Source: Edwardsiella anguillarum ET080813
GTDB lineage: Bacteria > Pseudomonadota > Gammaproteobacteria > Enterobacterales > Enterobacteriaceae
Direction: 5' to 3'
Assembly: GCF_000264765.2 (NCBI RefSeq)
Contig: NZ_CP006664.1
Span: 1,488,001-1,552,000, forward strand
DNA: 64,000 nucleotides
Shown here: positions 32,104 through 41,258 of the stretch, one piece after another
Layout of the letters: the number at the start of each line of letters is the position of its first letter
Numbering within the stretch: the stretch's first letter is position 1
The notes under the pieces: model-generated
Database searches by the model: none
Seen by the model: only the letters and a program-made list of their open reading frames with translations
What the model was told of the DNA's origin: nothing
Program-made: the position numbers and the translations under genes

Positions 32104-33236
32104 CCGCGTGCGGCACGCCAGACCGCCGCAACGTTGCGCGCCGTAACGCGCAGATTATCGTGCGCCTGTGCCAGCGCCTCCTCCAGGGGGGAAACGCGGC
32201 ACAGTACCGAAAATACCGCATCCAACCCATGGGCATGCACCACGCCATAGTCGGGCGTCATCCCTCCGGCTAATGCGATGACCGGTACGCCGGCGGCCTT
32301 CGCTACCCGCGCCACACCGATCGGCGTCTTGCCGTGTACGGTCTGGCTGTCGATACGTCCCTCGCCGGTGATCACCAGGCTGGCCCCCTGTACCGCCTGC
32401 GCCAGATCCAGCGCATCGGTGACGATCTCAATACCGGGACGCAGACGGGCATTCAGCAGGCCACACAGCGCCGCGCCCATACCACCGGCCGCGCCGCTTC
32501 CCGCCACCGTCAGCACCGATCGGCCGTTGACCTGCTCCAGCAGCGTGCCATAGCGATGTAAAGCCGTATCCAGACGGCGCACCTGCTCCGGCGTAGCCCC
32601 TTTCTGCGGGCCGAATACCGCCGATGCCCCCTGCGGGCCGCACAGTGGATTATCGACATCGCAGGCCACCAGGATATCGGTTTGCGCCAGCCGGACATCG
32701 AGCCCCGTCAGATCGATGTGCGCCAGCTCACCCAGGGCGCCGCCGCCATAGGTCAGCGCCTGTCCCTGCGCATCGCTGAGTCTGGCGCCCAGCGCCTGCA
32801 TCATTCCGGCACCGCCGTCGTTGGTCGCACTACCGCCGATCCCCAGGATCAATCGGCGTGCGCCGTGATCGAGCGCCGCCAGGATCAGCTCGCCGGTGCC
32901 GTAGGAGGTGGTGATGCTCGGGTCGCGCTGACCGTGCGGCACCAGATGCAAACCGGAAGCGGCCGCCATCTCGATCACCGCGGTTTCGCCGTCGCCCAGC
33001 CAGCCAAAAAAGGCCGCCACAGGCTGCCCAAGCGGGCCGGTTACCGTCTGCGCGATGCGCCGTCCAGCGGTCGCCGCCACCATGGCATCGACGGTGCCCT
33101 CGCCACCATCCGCCATCGGCAACAGCAGGTAATCGGCATCGGGATAGATCTCACGAAACCCCTGCTCAATCGCCTGTGCCACCTGCATAGCGCTCAGGCT
33201 CTCTTTAAACGAATCGGGGGCGATCACAACTTTCAT
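32100..33236 (-). CDS. glycerate 2-kinase (GarK/GlxK family)
   Basis: A 378-residue GarK/GlxK-type kinase that phosphorylates D-glycerate to 2-phosphoglycerate. The family start MKVVIAPDSFKESLSA, the LPMADGGEGTVDAM segment, GIGGSATNDGGAGMMQALGA and the C-terminal VITGEGRIDSQTVHGKTP are all visible, and the length fits E. coli GarK/GlxK (381 aa). I cannot decide between garK and glxK. It lies 15 bases downstream of a GntP-type permease gene, giving a glycerate import-and-phosphorylation unit. Confidence 0.93.
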   Translation of the reverse strand: MKVVIAPDSFKESLSAMQVAQAIEQGFREIYPDADYLLLPMADGGEGTVDAMVAATAGRRIAQTVTGPLGQPVAAFFGWLGDGETAVIEMAAASGLHLVPHGQRDPSITTSYGTGELILAALDHGARRLILGIGGSATNDGGAGMMQALGARLSDAQGQALTYGGGALGELAHIDLTGLDVRLAQTDILVACDVDNPLCGPQGASAVFGPQKGATPEQVRRLDTALHRYGTLLEQVNGRSVLTVAGSGAAGGMGAALCGLLNARLRPGIEIVTDALDLAQAVQGASLVITGEGRIDSQTVHGKTPIGVARVAKAAGVPVIALAGGMTPDYGVVHAHGLDAVFSVLCRVSPLEEALAQAHDNLRVTARNVAAVWRAARG

Positions 33237-33251
33237 ACTCTCTCTTCTCCG

Positions 33252-34517
33252 TTAACCCGCCAGGTGGAATACGCCGAACATCAGCGTGGAAATCAGCGCG
33301 ATCATCAGGCCGATCGCGGTTTCATAAGGGATCAGCTTCAGGCGCTCATGCACCTGCATGTTGACGCTGCCGCCGGTGGCATGAAAGAAGCTGCCGTGCG
33401 GCATGTGATCAAATACGGTCGCACCGGCATGGATCATCGCCGCCCCGGCCAGCGCCGTGATCCCCATCTCCAGCAGGGTAGCGCTAAAGACGGCGGAGGC
33501 CACGGCGGTGCCCGCCGTCGTAGACGCGGTGGCCATCGACATCAGCGCGCCGGAGACCGGCGCCAGCAGATAAGAGGGCAAACCGGATGCGCCCAGGCCG
33601 TCGATCAGCACCGTTTTCAATCCGGAGTTGGCGATGATGCCGGCCAGCGTACCGGTCCCCAGCAGCATAATCGCGACCGGCGCCATGCGCGACAGCCCGG
33701 AGACCATGTAGCGGTTGGCGTGACGCCACTGCCCCATGGCCAGCAGTCCGATCAGCCCTCCCAGCGGCAGGGCCAGCAGAGGATCGATGGCGATGCCTGC
33801 GACGGGGCGCAGGGCCAGCAGCACAATGGCCACCAGCGGCGCGGTCAGCGCGGCCATGAAGCCCGGCTGACTGACGTGATCGGCGGCCACCAGCTCATGG
33901 GCCTGAACCTTACTCCCGTACCCGCGCAGGCGCCGCGCCAGCAGGTAAGCCAGAGCCAGGCCGAACAGCCCGGGCACGACACCGGCCATCATCAGAGAGG
34001 TCAGCGGCACGTTGAAGGCCTCCGCCGCGGCGATGGTGTTGGGATTGGGCGACATGACGTTTCCCGCCTTGCCGCCGCCGACCATCGCCAGCAAAATGGC
34101 CATTTTAGAGATGTCGGCCCGGTGAGCGATAGCCAGGGCAATCGGCGACACGGTGATCACCGCCACATCGACAAAGACGCCGACGGCGGTCAGCAGCAGC
34201 GTAGCCACCGCCAGCGCCAGCAGCGCCCGCCCCTCGCCGACGCGGCGTACGATCGTCTCGGCGATGGCGCTGGCGGCGCCGGACTCAATCAGCACCCCGG
34301 CCAGGATCCCCGCGCCGAGAATACGCAGCACTGCACTGGTGATCCCCTGCGCCCCGCCTATCATCAGGGCGATGGTCTGCACCAGATCGGCACCGCCGAC
34401 CAATCCCCCGACCAACGCGCCGGCAATCATACCGTAGGCTGGCGGAACCTTGCGTAAAATCAAAACGATGGCAACGATCAGCGCCACCAGCGCCCCCGTT
34501 GCGGATACGGTCACCAT
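33252..34517 (-). CDS. GntP-family permease, probable glycerate or sugar-acid transporter
   Basis: A 421-residue polytopic membrane protein of the gluconate:H+ symporter (GntP) family, shorter than the classical gluconate permeases (about 440-450 aa). Family landmarks include VGGGKAGNVMSPNPNTIAAAEAF and the paired repeats of hydrophobic helices. ATG 34517 follows directly on AAGAGGAGT. Its neighbours, glycerate kinase downstream and a CdaR-type sugar-diacid activator upstream, suggest that it imports glycerate or a related acid. The substrate is inferred from context only. Confidence 0.85.
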   Translation of the reverse strand: MVTVSATGALVALIVAIVLILRKVPPAYGMIAGALVGGLVGGADLVQTIALMIGGAQGITSAVLRILGAGILAGVLIESGAASAIAETIVRRVGEGRALLALAVATLLLTAVGVFVDVAVITVSPIALAIAHRADISKMAILLAMVGGGKAGNVMSPNPNTIAAAEAFNVPLTSLMMAGVVPGLFGLALAYLLARRLRGYGSKVQAHELVAADHVSQPGFMAALTAPLVAIVLLALRPVAGIAIDPLLALPLGGLIGLLAMGQWRHANRYMVSGLSRMAPVAIMLLGTGTLAGIIANSGLKTVLIDGLGASGLPSYLLAPVSGALMSMATASTTAGTAVASAVFSATLLEMGITALAGAAMIHAGATVFDHMPHGSFFHATGGSVNMQVHERLKLIPYETAIGLMIALISTLMFGVFHLAG

Positions 34518-34579
34518 AGAATGACTCCTCTTGTTATTTTTATCGGTATGGCCGCCGAGGGCGGCAAAGGGTACTCAGT

Positions 34580-34602
34580 GCTCTCCCGCCAGGCGGGAGA
34601 GC
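34580..34602. repeat. perfect inverted repeat in front of the glycerate operon
   Basis: Arms GCTCTCCCGC and GCGGGAGAGC flank the three-base loop CAG, about 65 bases upstream of the permease start and downstream of cdaR. No T run follows on either strand. It may be a weak terminator for cdaR or an operator for the permease-kinase pair. Confidence 0.5.
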
Positions 34603-34703
34603 CTCGATACCGAGCCATTATGAAAAATAGGCGGGGAAAAGCTTGGGGGAAACGGACAGAAAACGCGCCGTGGATCGGCGCCGTTTTTGTAGGAAAGGCC
34701 AAA

Positions 34704-35825
34704 TTATCCGTGCAGCTGCATACCGAGATAAAGCTGAATGACGCTCTGTAACTGGTTGATATTTAAATTAGTAATATCAGAGATCCGCTGCAGACGATAG
34801 CGCAGGGTATTGACGTGAATGTGCAGCAGTTTTGAGGTTTGAGACAGCTCACAGTTCTGAGCAAAAAATGTCCGTAGGGTACGGCACAGCACCCCGCGGC
34901 TATCCTGACGCTGTAGCCGCCGCCACGCCTGCCCCAGCTCATCCGCCTGCCAGCTGCCGGCCAGATGCTCCAGCAGCGTCGGCAGCACATGATCCTGGTA
35001 ATAAATCACCGTCCCGGACAGGGCATGGCGACGCGCCAGCGCCCGCAGCGCCTGCGCGCTGCGGTAGGAGCGGCAGACGGCGCCGGCGCCGGAGAACGCC
35101 CCCCCGACATAGATATGCAGCGCGAAACGCGCCGCGATACCGCGGGTCAGCTGACGCACCGTCCGGCGCAGCGCCGGGCTCTCCGTCGCGCCGTCGCCGC
35201 AGGGCAGCAGCATCACCAGCTGGCCAAAGCCCTGCACCCCGATCAGCGCCTCGCGGTGCAGCGTCGTCAGGGCCTCCAGCAGAGCGCGCAGCGTCTCATG
35301 ATGGGCATCCTGCAGCGTAAACAGCAGCGCAATGCGCGGCTGCGCGACGTCAACGCCCAGATAGGCCGCCGTCGCCGCCAGCTGGGCCTCATCGCGCTCG
35401 TCGGCGATCAGCTGCTGTACCAGGGTCTCGCGATAGCGTTTCTCCCACTGGCTCTGCTCCAGCAGCGCCGCCTGCTCCAGAATCAGCTCCGCCGCCATAC
35501 GCACCAGCTCGCCATAGGCACGCACCTCGCCCGGAGCACCGGAGATCCCCACCACGCCGACCAGACGGCGGTGGAACGTGATCGGTAGATTGATCCCGGG
35601 GCGCACGCCGCGCAGCTGACGGGCCGCCGCCTCATCGATTTCGATGAGGCGATTTTCTGCCAGCGCCAGCACCGCCCCCTCATGACGCTGATGTAGGCGG
35701 GCCGTATCGCCAGAGGCGATGATCACGCCGCGGGCATCCATCACGTTGACCGAGTGGCCGATAATATCCATCGCCCGGTGAACTATCTGTCGGGCCACGG
35801 CTTCGCTGAGATCGCTGCCGTCCAT
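34704..35825 (-). CDS. cdaR: CdaR-like sugar-diacid/glycerate regulator
   Basis: A 373-residue transcription activator of the CdaR (SdaR) family (E. coli CdaR, 385 aa), which induces D-glucarate, galactarate and glycerate genes. The N-terminal sugar-diacid sensing domain shows VNVMDARGVIIASGD and LRGVRPGINLPI; the C-terminal PucR-type helix-turn-helix shows CELSQTSKLLHIHVNTLRYR, with RISDITNL following. I use ATG 35825, which has TGGAGGATG upstream and gives the family N-terminus; the reading from 35894 runs through the rpoH terminator. It is oriented toward the permease and kinase genes that it probably controls. Confidence 0.85.
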   Translation of the reverse strand: MDGSDLSEAVARQIVHRAMDIIGHSVNVMDARGVIIASGDTARLHQRHEGAVLALAENRLIEIDEAAARQLRGVRPGINLPITFHRRLVGVVGISGAPGEVRAYGELVRMAAELILEQAALLEQSQWEKRYRETLVQQLIADERDEAQLAATAAYLGVDVAQPRIALLFTLQDAHHETLRALLEALTTLHREALIGVQGFGQLVMLLPCGDGATESPALRRTVRQLTRGIAARFALHIYVGGAFSGAGAVCRSYRSAQALRALARRHALSGTVIYYQDHVLPTLLEHLAGSWQADELGQAWRRLQRQDSRGVLCRTLRTFFAQNCELSQTSKLLHIHVNTLRYRLQRISDITNLNINQLQSVIQLYLGMQLHG

Positions 35826-35871
35826 ACATCCTCCATCGTACGCCCGGCGCGGCGACGCCGACGTACGGACA

Positions 35872-35898
35872 CAAAAAAGGCGATGCCGTCGCATCGCC
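35872..35898 (-). terminator. intrinsic terminator of rpoH
   Basis: On the minus strand, an 8-bp stem (GGCGATGC with its complement, 4-base loop) is followed by six T residues, 22 bases past the rpoH stop. It separates rpoH from cdaR. Confidence 0.88.
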
Positions 35899-35920
35899 CT
35901 TTATCCTGCCGTTACCGCGC

Positions 35921-36775
35921 TCAGGCTTCTATCGCCGCACGCAGCTTCTTCATAGCATTTTTTTCCAGCTGACGCACGCGCTCTGCGGAAACGCCATAGC
36001 GATCGGCCAACTCTTGCAGAGTGGCCTTATTGTCGCTGTCCAGCCAACGGGCGCGAATGATGTGCTGACTACGTTCGTCCAGCCCCTCCAGGGCGACGCT
36101 CAGCTTATCCGCTGCGTGGCTTTCCCAGTTGTCATCCTCGATCTCATTGGCAAAGTCAGAGGACTTATCCTGCAGGAACAGCACCGGCGCCGCCGGTGCG
36201 CCCTCCTGCTCGTCGTCACCGGGCAGGTCGAACGCCATGTCCTGAGCGGCCATGCGCGACTCCATCTCCAGCACGTCCTTCTCGCTCACGCCCAGCTCTC
36301 GGGCCACCAGCTCGACCTCGTCCTGGTTAAACCAGCCCAGGCGCTGCTTAGTTTTACGCAGGTTAAAGAACAGCTTACGCTGAGCCTTCGTGGTCGCGAC
36401 CTTAACGATACGCCAGTTGCGCAGCACATATTCATGGATCTCGGCCTTGATCCAGTGTACGGCGAACGATACCAGGCGCACCCCCATCTCGGGGTTAAAA
36501 CGGCGCACGGCCTTCATCAGGCCGATATTGCCCTCCTGGATCAGGTCTGCCTGCGGCAGTCCGTAGCCGGCGTAGTTGCGGGCGACATGAACCACAAAGC
36601 GCAGGTGCGACAGGATCAGCTGTTTGGCGGCATCCAGGTCTCCCTTGTAATGCAGCCGTTCCCCCAGCGCCCGCTCTTCCTCTGCCGTCAGCATCGGATA
36701 GGCGTTGGCAGCCCGCACGTAGGCCTCCAGACTGCCCTGGGGAACCAAGGTTAAAGTTTGCATTTCTTTGGTCAT
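35921..36775 (-). CDS. rpoH: heat-shock sigma factor RpoH (sigma 32)
   Basis: A 284-residue alternative sigma factor, the same length as E. coli RpoH. Region 2 contains [19 protein letters not shown]-type sequence (here [14 protein letters not shown]) and [16 protein letters not shown]; the RpoH box [16 protein letters not shown] follows near residue 132; and region 4 ends in [19 protein letters not shown] with [12 protein letters not shown]. The ATG at 36775 has AGAGGG upstream and matches the E. coli start; a TTG at 36778 is the only alternative. It is followed by its own terminator and preceded by a sigma-E promoter. Confidence 0.98.
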   Translation of the reverse strand: MTKEMQTLTLVPQGSLEAYVRAANAYPMLTAEEERALGERLHYKGDLDAAKQLILSHLRFVVHVARNYAGYGLPQADLIQEGNIGLMKAVRRFNPEMGVRLVSFAVHWIKAEIHEYVLRNWRIVKVATTKAQRKLFFNLRKTKQRLGWFNQDEVELVARELGVSEKDVLEMESRMAAQDMAFDLPGDDEQEGAPAAPVLFLQDKSSDFANEIEDDNWESHAADKLSVALEGLDERSQHIIRARWLDSDNKATLQELADRYGVSAERVRQLEKNAMKKLRAAIEA

Positions 36776-36866
36776 CAAACCCTCTCAATACGATAACAGT
36801 CCGTGCGTTACAGCTTTCGGCCGGGCAAAAGGGCCAAACAACGAAAACTAGCACGATTCTGCATAA

Positions 36867-36902
36867 TTTGACCGTGAGTTATCCCACAAGTTCACTATTA
36901 TA
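36867..36902 (-). promoter_or_regulatory. rpoH promoters: sigma-E type P3 and a sigma-70 -10
   Basis: On the minus strand, GAACTT (36893-36888) and TCAAA (36871-36867) are separated by 16 bases, matching the extracytoplasmic-stress sigma-E promoter rpoHp3 of E. coli. Just upstream a perfect TATAAT lies at 36902-36897. The E. coli P3 spacer contains a DnaA box (TGTGGATAA); here it reads TGTGGGATAA, with one extra G. Confidence 0.8.
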
Positions 36903-37021
36903 GCGGATATTATTACACAAATCTGCAACAGTGGCTTCACAGAAGCATACGCCGCTTCGGCGCACCGGGGGAGGAATAAAACCATATCAGGCGGGAAACC
37001 AAGTTTGGGTCAGGCCGCTGG

Positions 37022-37055
37022 CTCTCCCCCCGTCTCGGACTCAACGGGGGGAGAG
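37022..37055. repeat. 11-bp perfect inverted repeat between ftsX and rpoH
   Basis: CTCTCCCCCCG (37022-37032) pairs with CGGGGGGAGAG (37045-37055) around a 12-base loop, 28 bases past the ftsX stop. No T run follows. Probably a transcription attenuator or 3'-end stabiliser of ftsYEX. The rest of the 307-base ftsX-rpoH spacer holds the rpoH promoters. Confidence 0.55.
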
Positions 37056-37082
37056 TATAGCATAAGGCGATATGACGTCGTG

Positions 37083-38051
37083 TTACTGCGGTGTAAAACG
37101 GCGTAAATGCTGGACAGTCGCCAGCCAGGCAGCGATCCAGCCGATCATGGTCGCGACCAGCAGCAGCAGCAGACACTCATCCCAGCTGAGGCCGTGCAGG
37201 GTAAAGGTGGTACCAAATACCGAGGCCACCCGCGCGACCGCGCTGCCCAGCTGCCAGACCATGGTCTGGGACAAGATCAGCGACAGCAGCGCGCCGCTGA
37301 ACCCCAGCAGCGCCCCGCCGTTGAGAAACGGCCGCAGAATAAAGCCATCGGTCGCGCCGATAAGCTTCATCACATTGATGGTATCGCGGCGGCTAAAAAT
37401 ATTCAGACGGACGCTGTTGCCGATCACCAGGAATACGGCGACCACCATCAGCACCCCGATCATTCCGGCCACCTGGCCGACCAGTCCGGTCAGCGCCGCC
37501 AGGCGGGCAAACCAGCTGTCATCCATGCGCACCTCATCCACCCCCTTCACCGCCGCCACGCGATCGCGCAGGGTGTTCAGGGTGGCGCTGCTCTCAAAGT
37601 TCAGCTTCGGCGTAATGATCGCCACCGCCGGCAAAGGGTTCTCCTCCAGCATATCCAACGCGCCGCCGAAGCCAGACCAGTTGCGGAACTCGCCCAGCGC
37701 CTCTTCACGCGATAGGTAATTGACCTTGGCCACGCCGTCCTGCTGCTTGAGGGTCGCGATCACCTGGCTGGCGGCGTCGTCATCCAGCGCCTTGTCCAGA
37801 TACACCGTCAGCTGCGGCGTGGGATACCACTGGGTCGCAGCCTCACTGACGTTCTTATAGACCAGGTAGCACACGCTCGGCAGGGTCAGCGAGATCGCAA
37901 TAACCATCACCGTCAGCAGCGTCGCCAGCGGCTGACGCAGCATATCGGCCAGAGTGTTGACCCAGGCATAGCGCCACTGTTCACGCCAGCCGCCGCGCAG
38001 GGCCTTGCTCTTGTCCGGGCGTCGAGTCCGGGCATTGGGTTTATTGCTCAT
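37083..38051 (-). CDS. ftsX: cell division protein FtsX
   Basis: A 322-residue inner-membrane protein (E. coli FtsX, 352 aa), membrane partner of FtsE. The FtsEX complex transmits ATP hydrolysis to periplasmic EnvC and amidases at the septum. A basic cytoplasmic N-terminus is followed by the first helix ([18 protein letters not shown]-like, here [13 protein letters not shown]), a large periplasmic loop with [20 protein letters not shown], and three C-terminal helices with [12 protein letters not shown]. The N-terminal cytoplasmic tail is about 30 residues shorter than in E. coli. It overlaps ftsE by 11 bases. Confidence 0.96.
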   Translation of the reverse strand: MSNKPNARTRRPDKSKALRGGWREQWRYAWVNTLADMLRQPLATLLTVMVIAISLTLPSVCYLVYKNVSEAATQWYPTPQLTVYLDKALDDDAASQVIATLKQQDGVAKVNYLSREEALGEFRNWSGFGGALDMLEENPLPAVAIITPKLNFESSATLNTLRDRVAAVKGVDEVRMDDSWFARLAALTGLVGQVAGMIGVLMVVAVFLVIGNSVRLNIFSRRDTINVMKLIGATDGFILRPFLNGGALLGFSGALLSLILSQTMVWQLGSAVARVASVFGTTFTLHGLSWDECLLLLLVATMIGWIAAWLATVQHLRRFTPQ

Positions 38052-38712
38052 GCTGCACCCCTCCAGCCATGCGCCCCTGACTGAGCGTCAGAATACGGTA
38101 GCGACGCCGGGCGATCAGCGTCATATCATGGGTCGCCATCAGCACCGTGACCCCTACGCGGTTAAACTCTTCAAACAGGCGCAGAATGCCTTCGGACAGC
38201 GCCTCATCCAGATTACCGGTCGGCTCGTCAGCCAGCAGCACCGCCGGCTTATTCACCACCGCGCGGGCAATCCCGACGCGCTGCTGCTCACCGCCGGACA
38301 GCTGGATGGGGAAGTTCTTCGCTTTATCCAGCAGGCCGACCTTATCCAGCGCCGCCGACACCCGGCGGCGAATGTCTTCGCTGCTGGCGCCGGCGATGAT
38401 CAGCGGCATCGCCACGTTGTCATATACGGTGCGATCGAGCAGCAGGTGATGATCCTGAAAGATCATCCCGATCTGGCGGCGTAAAAACGGCACCTCACGG
38501 TTCTTCAACCGACTGATATCGTGACCGCCAAACCAGATATGCCCGGCGCTCGGGCGCTCAATACCACAAATCAGCTTTAGCAGGGTACTCTTCCCCGCCC
38601 CGGAGTGGCCGGTCAAAAACGCCATTTCGCCCTGCCGCAGGTGAAAATCCACCCCCTGCAGGGCCTGACGCCCGCCCAGATACGCTTTACTGACCTGTTC
38701 GAAGCGAATCAT
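38041..38712 (-). CDS. ftsE: cell division ATP-binding protein FtsE
   Basis: A 223-residue ABC ATPase (E. coli FtsE, 222 aa) that works with FtsX at the division site. Walker [10 protein letters not shown], signature [14 protein letters not shown], Walker [13 protein letters not shown] and the switch His in MATHDMTL are intact. It starts 5 bases after the ftsY stop and overlaps ftsX, so ftsY-ftsE-ftsX form one leftward operon, as in E. coli. Confidence 0.97.
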   Translation of the reverse strand: MIRFEQVSKAYLGGRQALQGVDFHLRQGEMAFLTGHSGAGKSTLLKLICGIERPSAGHIWFGGHDISRLKNREVPFLRRQIGMIFQDHHLLLDRTVYDNVAMPLIIAGASSEDIRRRVSAALDKVGLLDKAKNFPIQLSGGEQQRVGIARAVVNKPAVLLADEPTGNLDEALSEGILRLFEEFNRVGVTVLMATHDMTLIARRRYRILTLSQGRMAGGVQHEQ

Positions 38713-38717
38713 CCGTT

Positions 38718-40250
38718 TTAATCCTCTCGGGCAAAAAGTGCCTCAATAAAATCATCAGCCTTAAAGGGACGCAAATCCTCAATGCCTTCTCCGACGCCGA
38801 TATAGCGAATCGGGATGCCAAACTGATCGGCGACGGAGAAGATCACCCCACCCTTGGCGGTACCGTCCAGCTTGGTCAGGGTAATACCGGTCAATCCAAC
38901 GGCCTCGTTGAACAGGCGCGCTTGACTGACGGCGTTCTGCCCGGTGCTGGCGTCGATGGTCAGCATCACCTCGTGGGGTGCCTGCTCATCCAGCTTCTTC
39001 ATCACCCGCACGATTTTCTTCAGCTCTTCCATCAGGTGCGATTTATTCTGCAGACGCCCCGCCGTATCGGCGATCAGAACGTCCACTTTACGCGCCTTCG
39101 CCGCCTGGATCGCGTCGAAAATCACCGAGGCCGAATCGGCGCCAGTATGCTGGGCAATCACCGGAATATGGTTACGCTCGCCCCAGACCTGCAGCTGCTC
39201 CACCGCCGCCGCGCGGAAGGTGTCACCCGCCGCCAACATCACCGATTTTCCCTGCGCCTGGAACTGACGGGCCAGCTTGCCGATGGTGGTGGTTTTACCC
39301 ACGCCATTAACGCCAACCATTAAAATAACGAACGGCTGATGCCCGCTGATATCCAGCGGCACATCCACCTTCTGCAGGATCTCGCCCATCTCCTCCTTCA
39401 GCTTACCGTATAGCGCCTCGGCATCTTTCAGCTCTTTGCGACTGGCGTGAGCGGTCAGCGAGTCGATGATCTTGCGCGTAGTCTCCACGCCGACGTCGGC
39501 CACGATGAGCTGCTCCTCCAGCTCATCGAACAGATCGTCATCGATTTTTTTGCCGCGGAACAGGCCAAAGAAGCCGGATCCCAGATTTTGACGCGTCTTG
39601 ACCAGGCTACGCTTCAGGCGGGCAAAGAAGCCCTCCTTCATCGGCTTCTCCTGTTCACGCACGCTGATCGGCGCGGGCGACGCCTTCTCTTCCGCGTCGA
39701 TATCCTGCAGATCGGCGGTCTCCTGCGAGCGCGCGACCTCGGCCAGATCCACGATAGGCGCCACCGCCGGCGTCTCTACTGCCGCATCCACGGGTACCGG
39801 GGAGGCATCTAGCGCTGCGGTCGCCATGGCGGCCGCGCGGGCGACGATGATCTCCTGCTCCATCTGCTCTGCCTGCTCTGCCTGCTCTGCCTGCTCTGCC
39901 TGCTCTGCCTGCTCTGCCTGCTCTGCCTGCTCTGCCTGCTCTGCCTGCTCTGCCTGCTCTGCCTGCTCTGCCTGCTCTGCCTGCTCTGCCTGCTCTGCCT
40001 GCTCTGCAGCAAGCGTCGTCACGGCGGGCGCGATGTCAAGCGCCGGCGTCTCGGAGGGGGCTATCTCTGCGCAAGGTTCGGGAACAGACGCGGGATCGGC
40101 GGCCGGAACGGCCGGCTCGGGCGCGTGCTCGGGCGACTGCGCCGAGGCGTGCTCGGGCGACTGCGCCGGGGCGTGCTCCTGGGGCTGATCTTCCTGCTGT
40201 CGGCCAAATCCCAGCCAGGAGAAAAATCCACGTTTCTTATCTTTTGCCAT
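38718..40250 (-). CDS. ftsY: signal recognition particle receptor FtsY
   Basis: A 510-residue SRP-receptor GTPase (E. coli FtsY, 497 aa) that targets ribosomes making membrane proteins to SecYEG. The N-terminal MAKDKKRGFFSWLGFG amphipathic membrane anchor and a long acidic A domain are followed by the NG domain with G1 GVNGVGKTTTIGKLA, AAGDTFRAAAVEQL, G3 DTAGR and G4 TKLDG. The A domain contains an unusual (Ala-Glu-Gln)16 tract and a shorter Pro-Glu-His-Ala repeat near residues 25-45. The catalytic part is fully conserved; only the poorly conserved acidic linker is altered. Confidence 0.97.
   Translation of the reverse strand: MAKDKKRGFFSWLGFGRQQEDQPQEHAPAQSPEHASAQSPEHAPEPAVPAADPASVPEPCAEIAPSETPALDIAPAVTTLAAEQAEQAEQAEQAEQAEQAEQAEQAEQAEQAEQAEQAEQAEQAEQAEQMEQEIIVARAAAMATAALDASPVPVDAAVETPAVAPIVDLAEVARSQETADLQDIDAEEKASPAPISVREQEKPMKEGFFARLKRSLVKTRQNLGSGFFGLFRGKKIDDDLFDELEEQLIVADVGVETTRKIIDSLTAHASRKELKDAEALYGKLKEEMGEILQKVDVPLDISGHQPFVILMVGVNGVGKTTTIGKLARQFQAQGKSVMLAAGDTFRAAAVEQLQVWGERNHIPVIAQHTGADSASVIFDAIQAAKARKVDVLIADTAGRLQNKSHLMEELKKIVRVMKKLDEQAPHEVMLTIDASTGQNAVSQARLFNEAVGLTGITLTKLDGTAKGGVIFSVADQFGIPIRYIGVGEGIEDLRPFKADDFIEALFARED
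39864..40007. repeat. 9-bp tandem repeat, 16 perfect copies, inside ftsY
   Basis: CTGCTCTGC on the plus strand (GCAGAGCAG in the coding sense, Ala-Glu-Gln) is repeated 16 times without a single mismatch over 144 bases. Because the unit is 9 bases, gain or loss of copies keeps ftsY in frame. Perfect identity of the copies points to recent slippage expansion. Confidence 0.97.
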
Positions 40251-40646
40251 CTTACGACTCTACTCCCGCCTCAAATCAAGGCTATAAGCGAACTCCCGCC
40301 GTTAGCTGGCGCGGGCAAGGCCGCGCGGCGAGAGACACCAATTCGATTTAAAAAATATCAAAGATTGAGTTTATCACTTAACCATCGCTCGCAACATGGA
40401 TGTAACCGGGTTTCGGGTGGCATTTCAATCAATAAAGGATTAGGCTGTGTTTCGCCTGCGCCCGAGAGCACCGCAGGCGGCATCTTTGGCCGGCGCGCCT
40501 ATCGAAAGCGGCGAGGCGGACCGTTAAACAGTATGGCACGGCCTGCGCCGCGCACGCATCCGCTCTGCCGCCGATGGCGGGCGAGCCGTAGGACGGACAT
40601 CCGTCTGACTCCGCTCACAGTTTCCCCAACGACACTAACAGATTAC
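40251..40646. other. ftsY-rsmD divergent intergenic region
   Basis: About 395 bases between the divergent ftsY and rsmD genes, holding promoters for both. An open frame crosses it into rsmD from 40125 but lacks any family similarity upstream of 40647. An 8-bp inverted repeat (CGCCTGCG and complement) lies at 40453-40479. Nothing else recognisable. Confidence 0.5.
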
Positions 40647-41258
40647 ATGGCAAAAAAACCTCACGCACAACCCTGCGGCCAGATCCGCATCATCGCCGGA
40701 CAGTGGCGCGGCCGCAAGCTGCCGGTGCCGGACAGCCCGGGACTCCGTCCCACCACCGATCGGGTACGTGAAACCCTGTTCAACTGGCTGGCGCCGATCC
40801 TGCACGATACCCAGTGTCTGGACGCCTTCGCCGGCAGCGGTGCCTTGGGGTTCGAAGCCGTCTCGCGGTACGCGGCGCGCGCGACCCTGCTGGAGGCCGA
40901 TCGTCAGGTGGCGGCGGGACTGCGCAAAAACGCGGCCCTGCTCAACGCGTCCCAGATTGAGGTGATCCACACCGATACGCTACGCTTTCTGGCACAACGA
41001 GGAACGCCGTATCAGGTGGTGTTTCTCGATCCCCCCTTCCGCAAGGGGCTGCTGAACGACACCCTGACGCTGCTGGAGCAGAACGGCTGGCTGGCGGCGG
41101 ACGCCTGGATTTATATCGAGTGTGAGGCCGACGGCCCTGCCCTGCCCATTCCGACCAGCTGGGCGCTACAGCGTGAAAAGGTCGCCGGACAGGTCGCCTA
41201 TCGGCTGTACCGACGCCAGGCGACGGAGCAACACGAGGAAGACAACCATGTGGATTAA
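40647..41258 (+). CDS. rsmD: 16S rRNA (guanine966-N2)-methyltransferase RsmD
   Basis: A 203-residue SAM-dependent methyltransferase (E. coli RsmD, 198 aa) that modifies G966 of 16S rRNA. The N-terminal IRIIAGQWRGRKLPVPDSPG, the SAM-binding CLDAFAGSGALGFEAVSR and the catalytic VVFLDPPFRKGLL (DPPF motif) are diagnostic. ATG 40647 gives the family start MAKKP; no strong Shine-Dalgarno is visible. It overlaps yhhL by 11 bases. Confidence 0.95.
   Translation: MAKKPHAQPCGQIRIIAGQWRGRKLPVPDSPGLRPTTDRVRETLFNWLAPILHDTQCLDAFAGSGALGFEAVSRYAARATLLEADRQVAAGLRKNAALLNASQIEVIHTDTLRFLAQRGTPYQVVFLDPPFRKGLLNDTLTLLEQNGWLAADAWIYIECEADGPALPIPTSWALQREKVAGQVAYRLYRRQATEQHEEDNHVD

Noticed and set aside
32682-34457. 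A 591-codon plus-strand frame opposite the glycerate kinase and permease
   Set aside because: It is an antisense frame typical of GC-rich genes, rich in Gln, His and Arg, with no domain signature.
39864-40007. Repeat block as a possible CRISPR array
   Set aside because: The 9-bp units are contiguous without spacers and encode protein in frame.
39598-40188. A 196-codon plus-strand frame with a long Cys-Ser-Ala repeat
   Set aside because: It is the antisense shadow of the Ala-Glu-Gln repeat in ftsY; there is no ribosome site and no family similarity.
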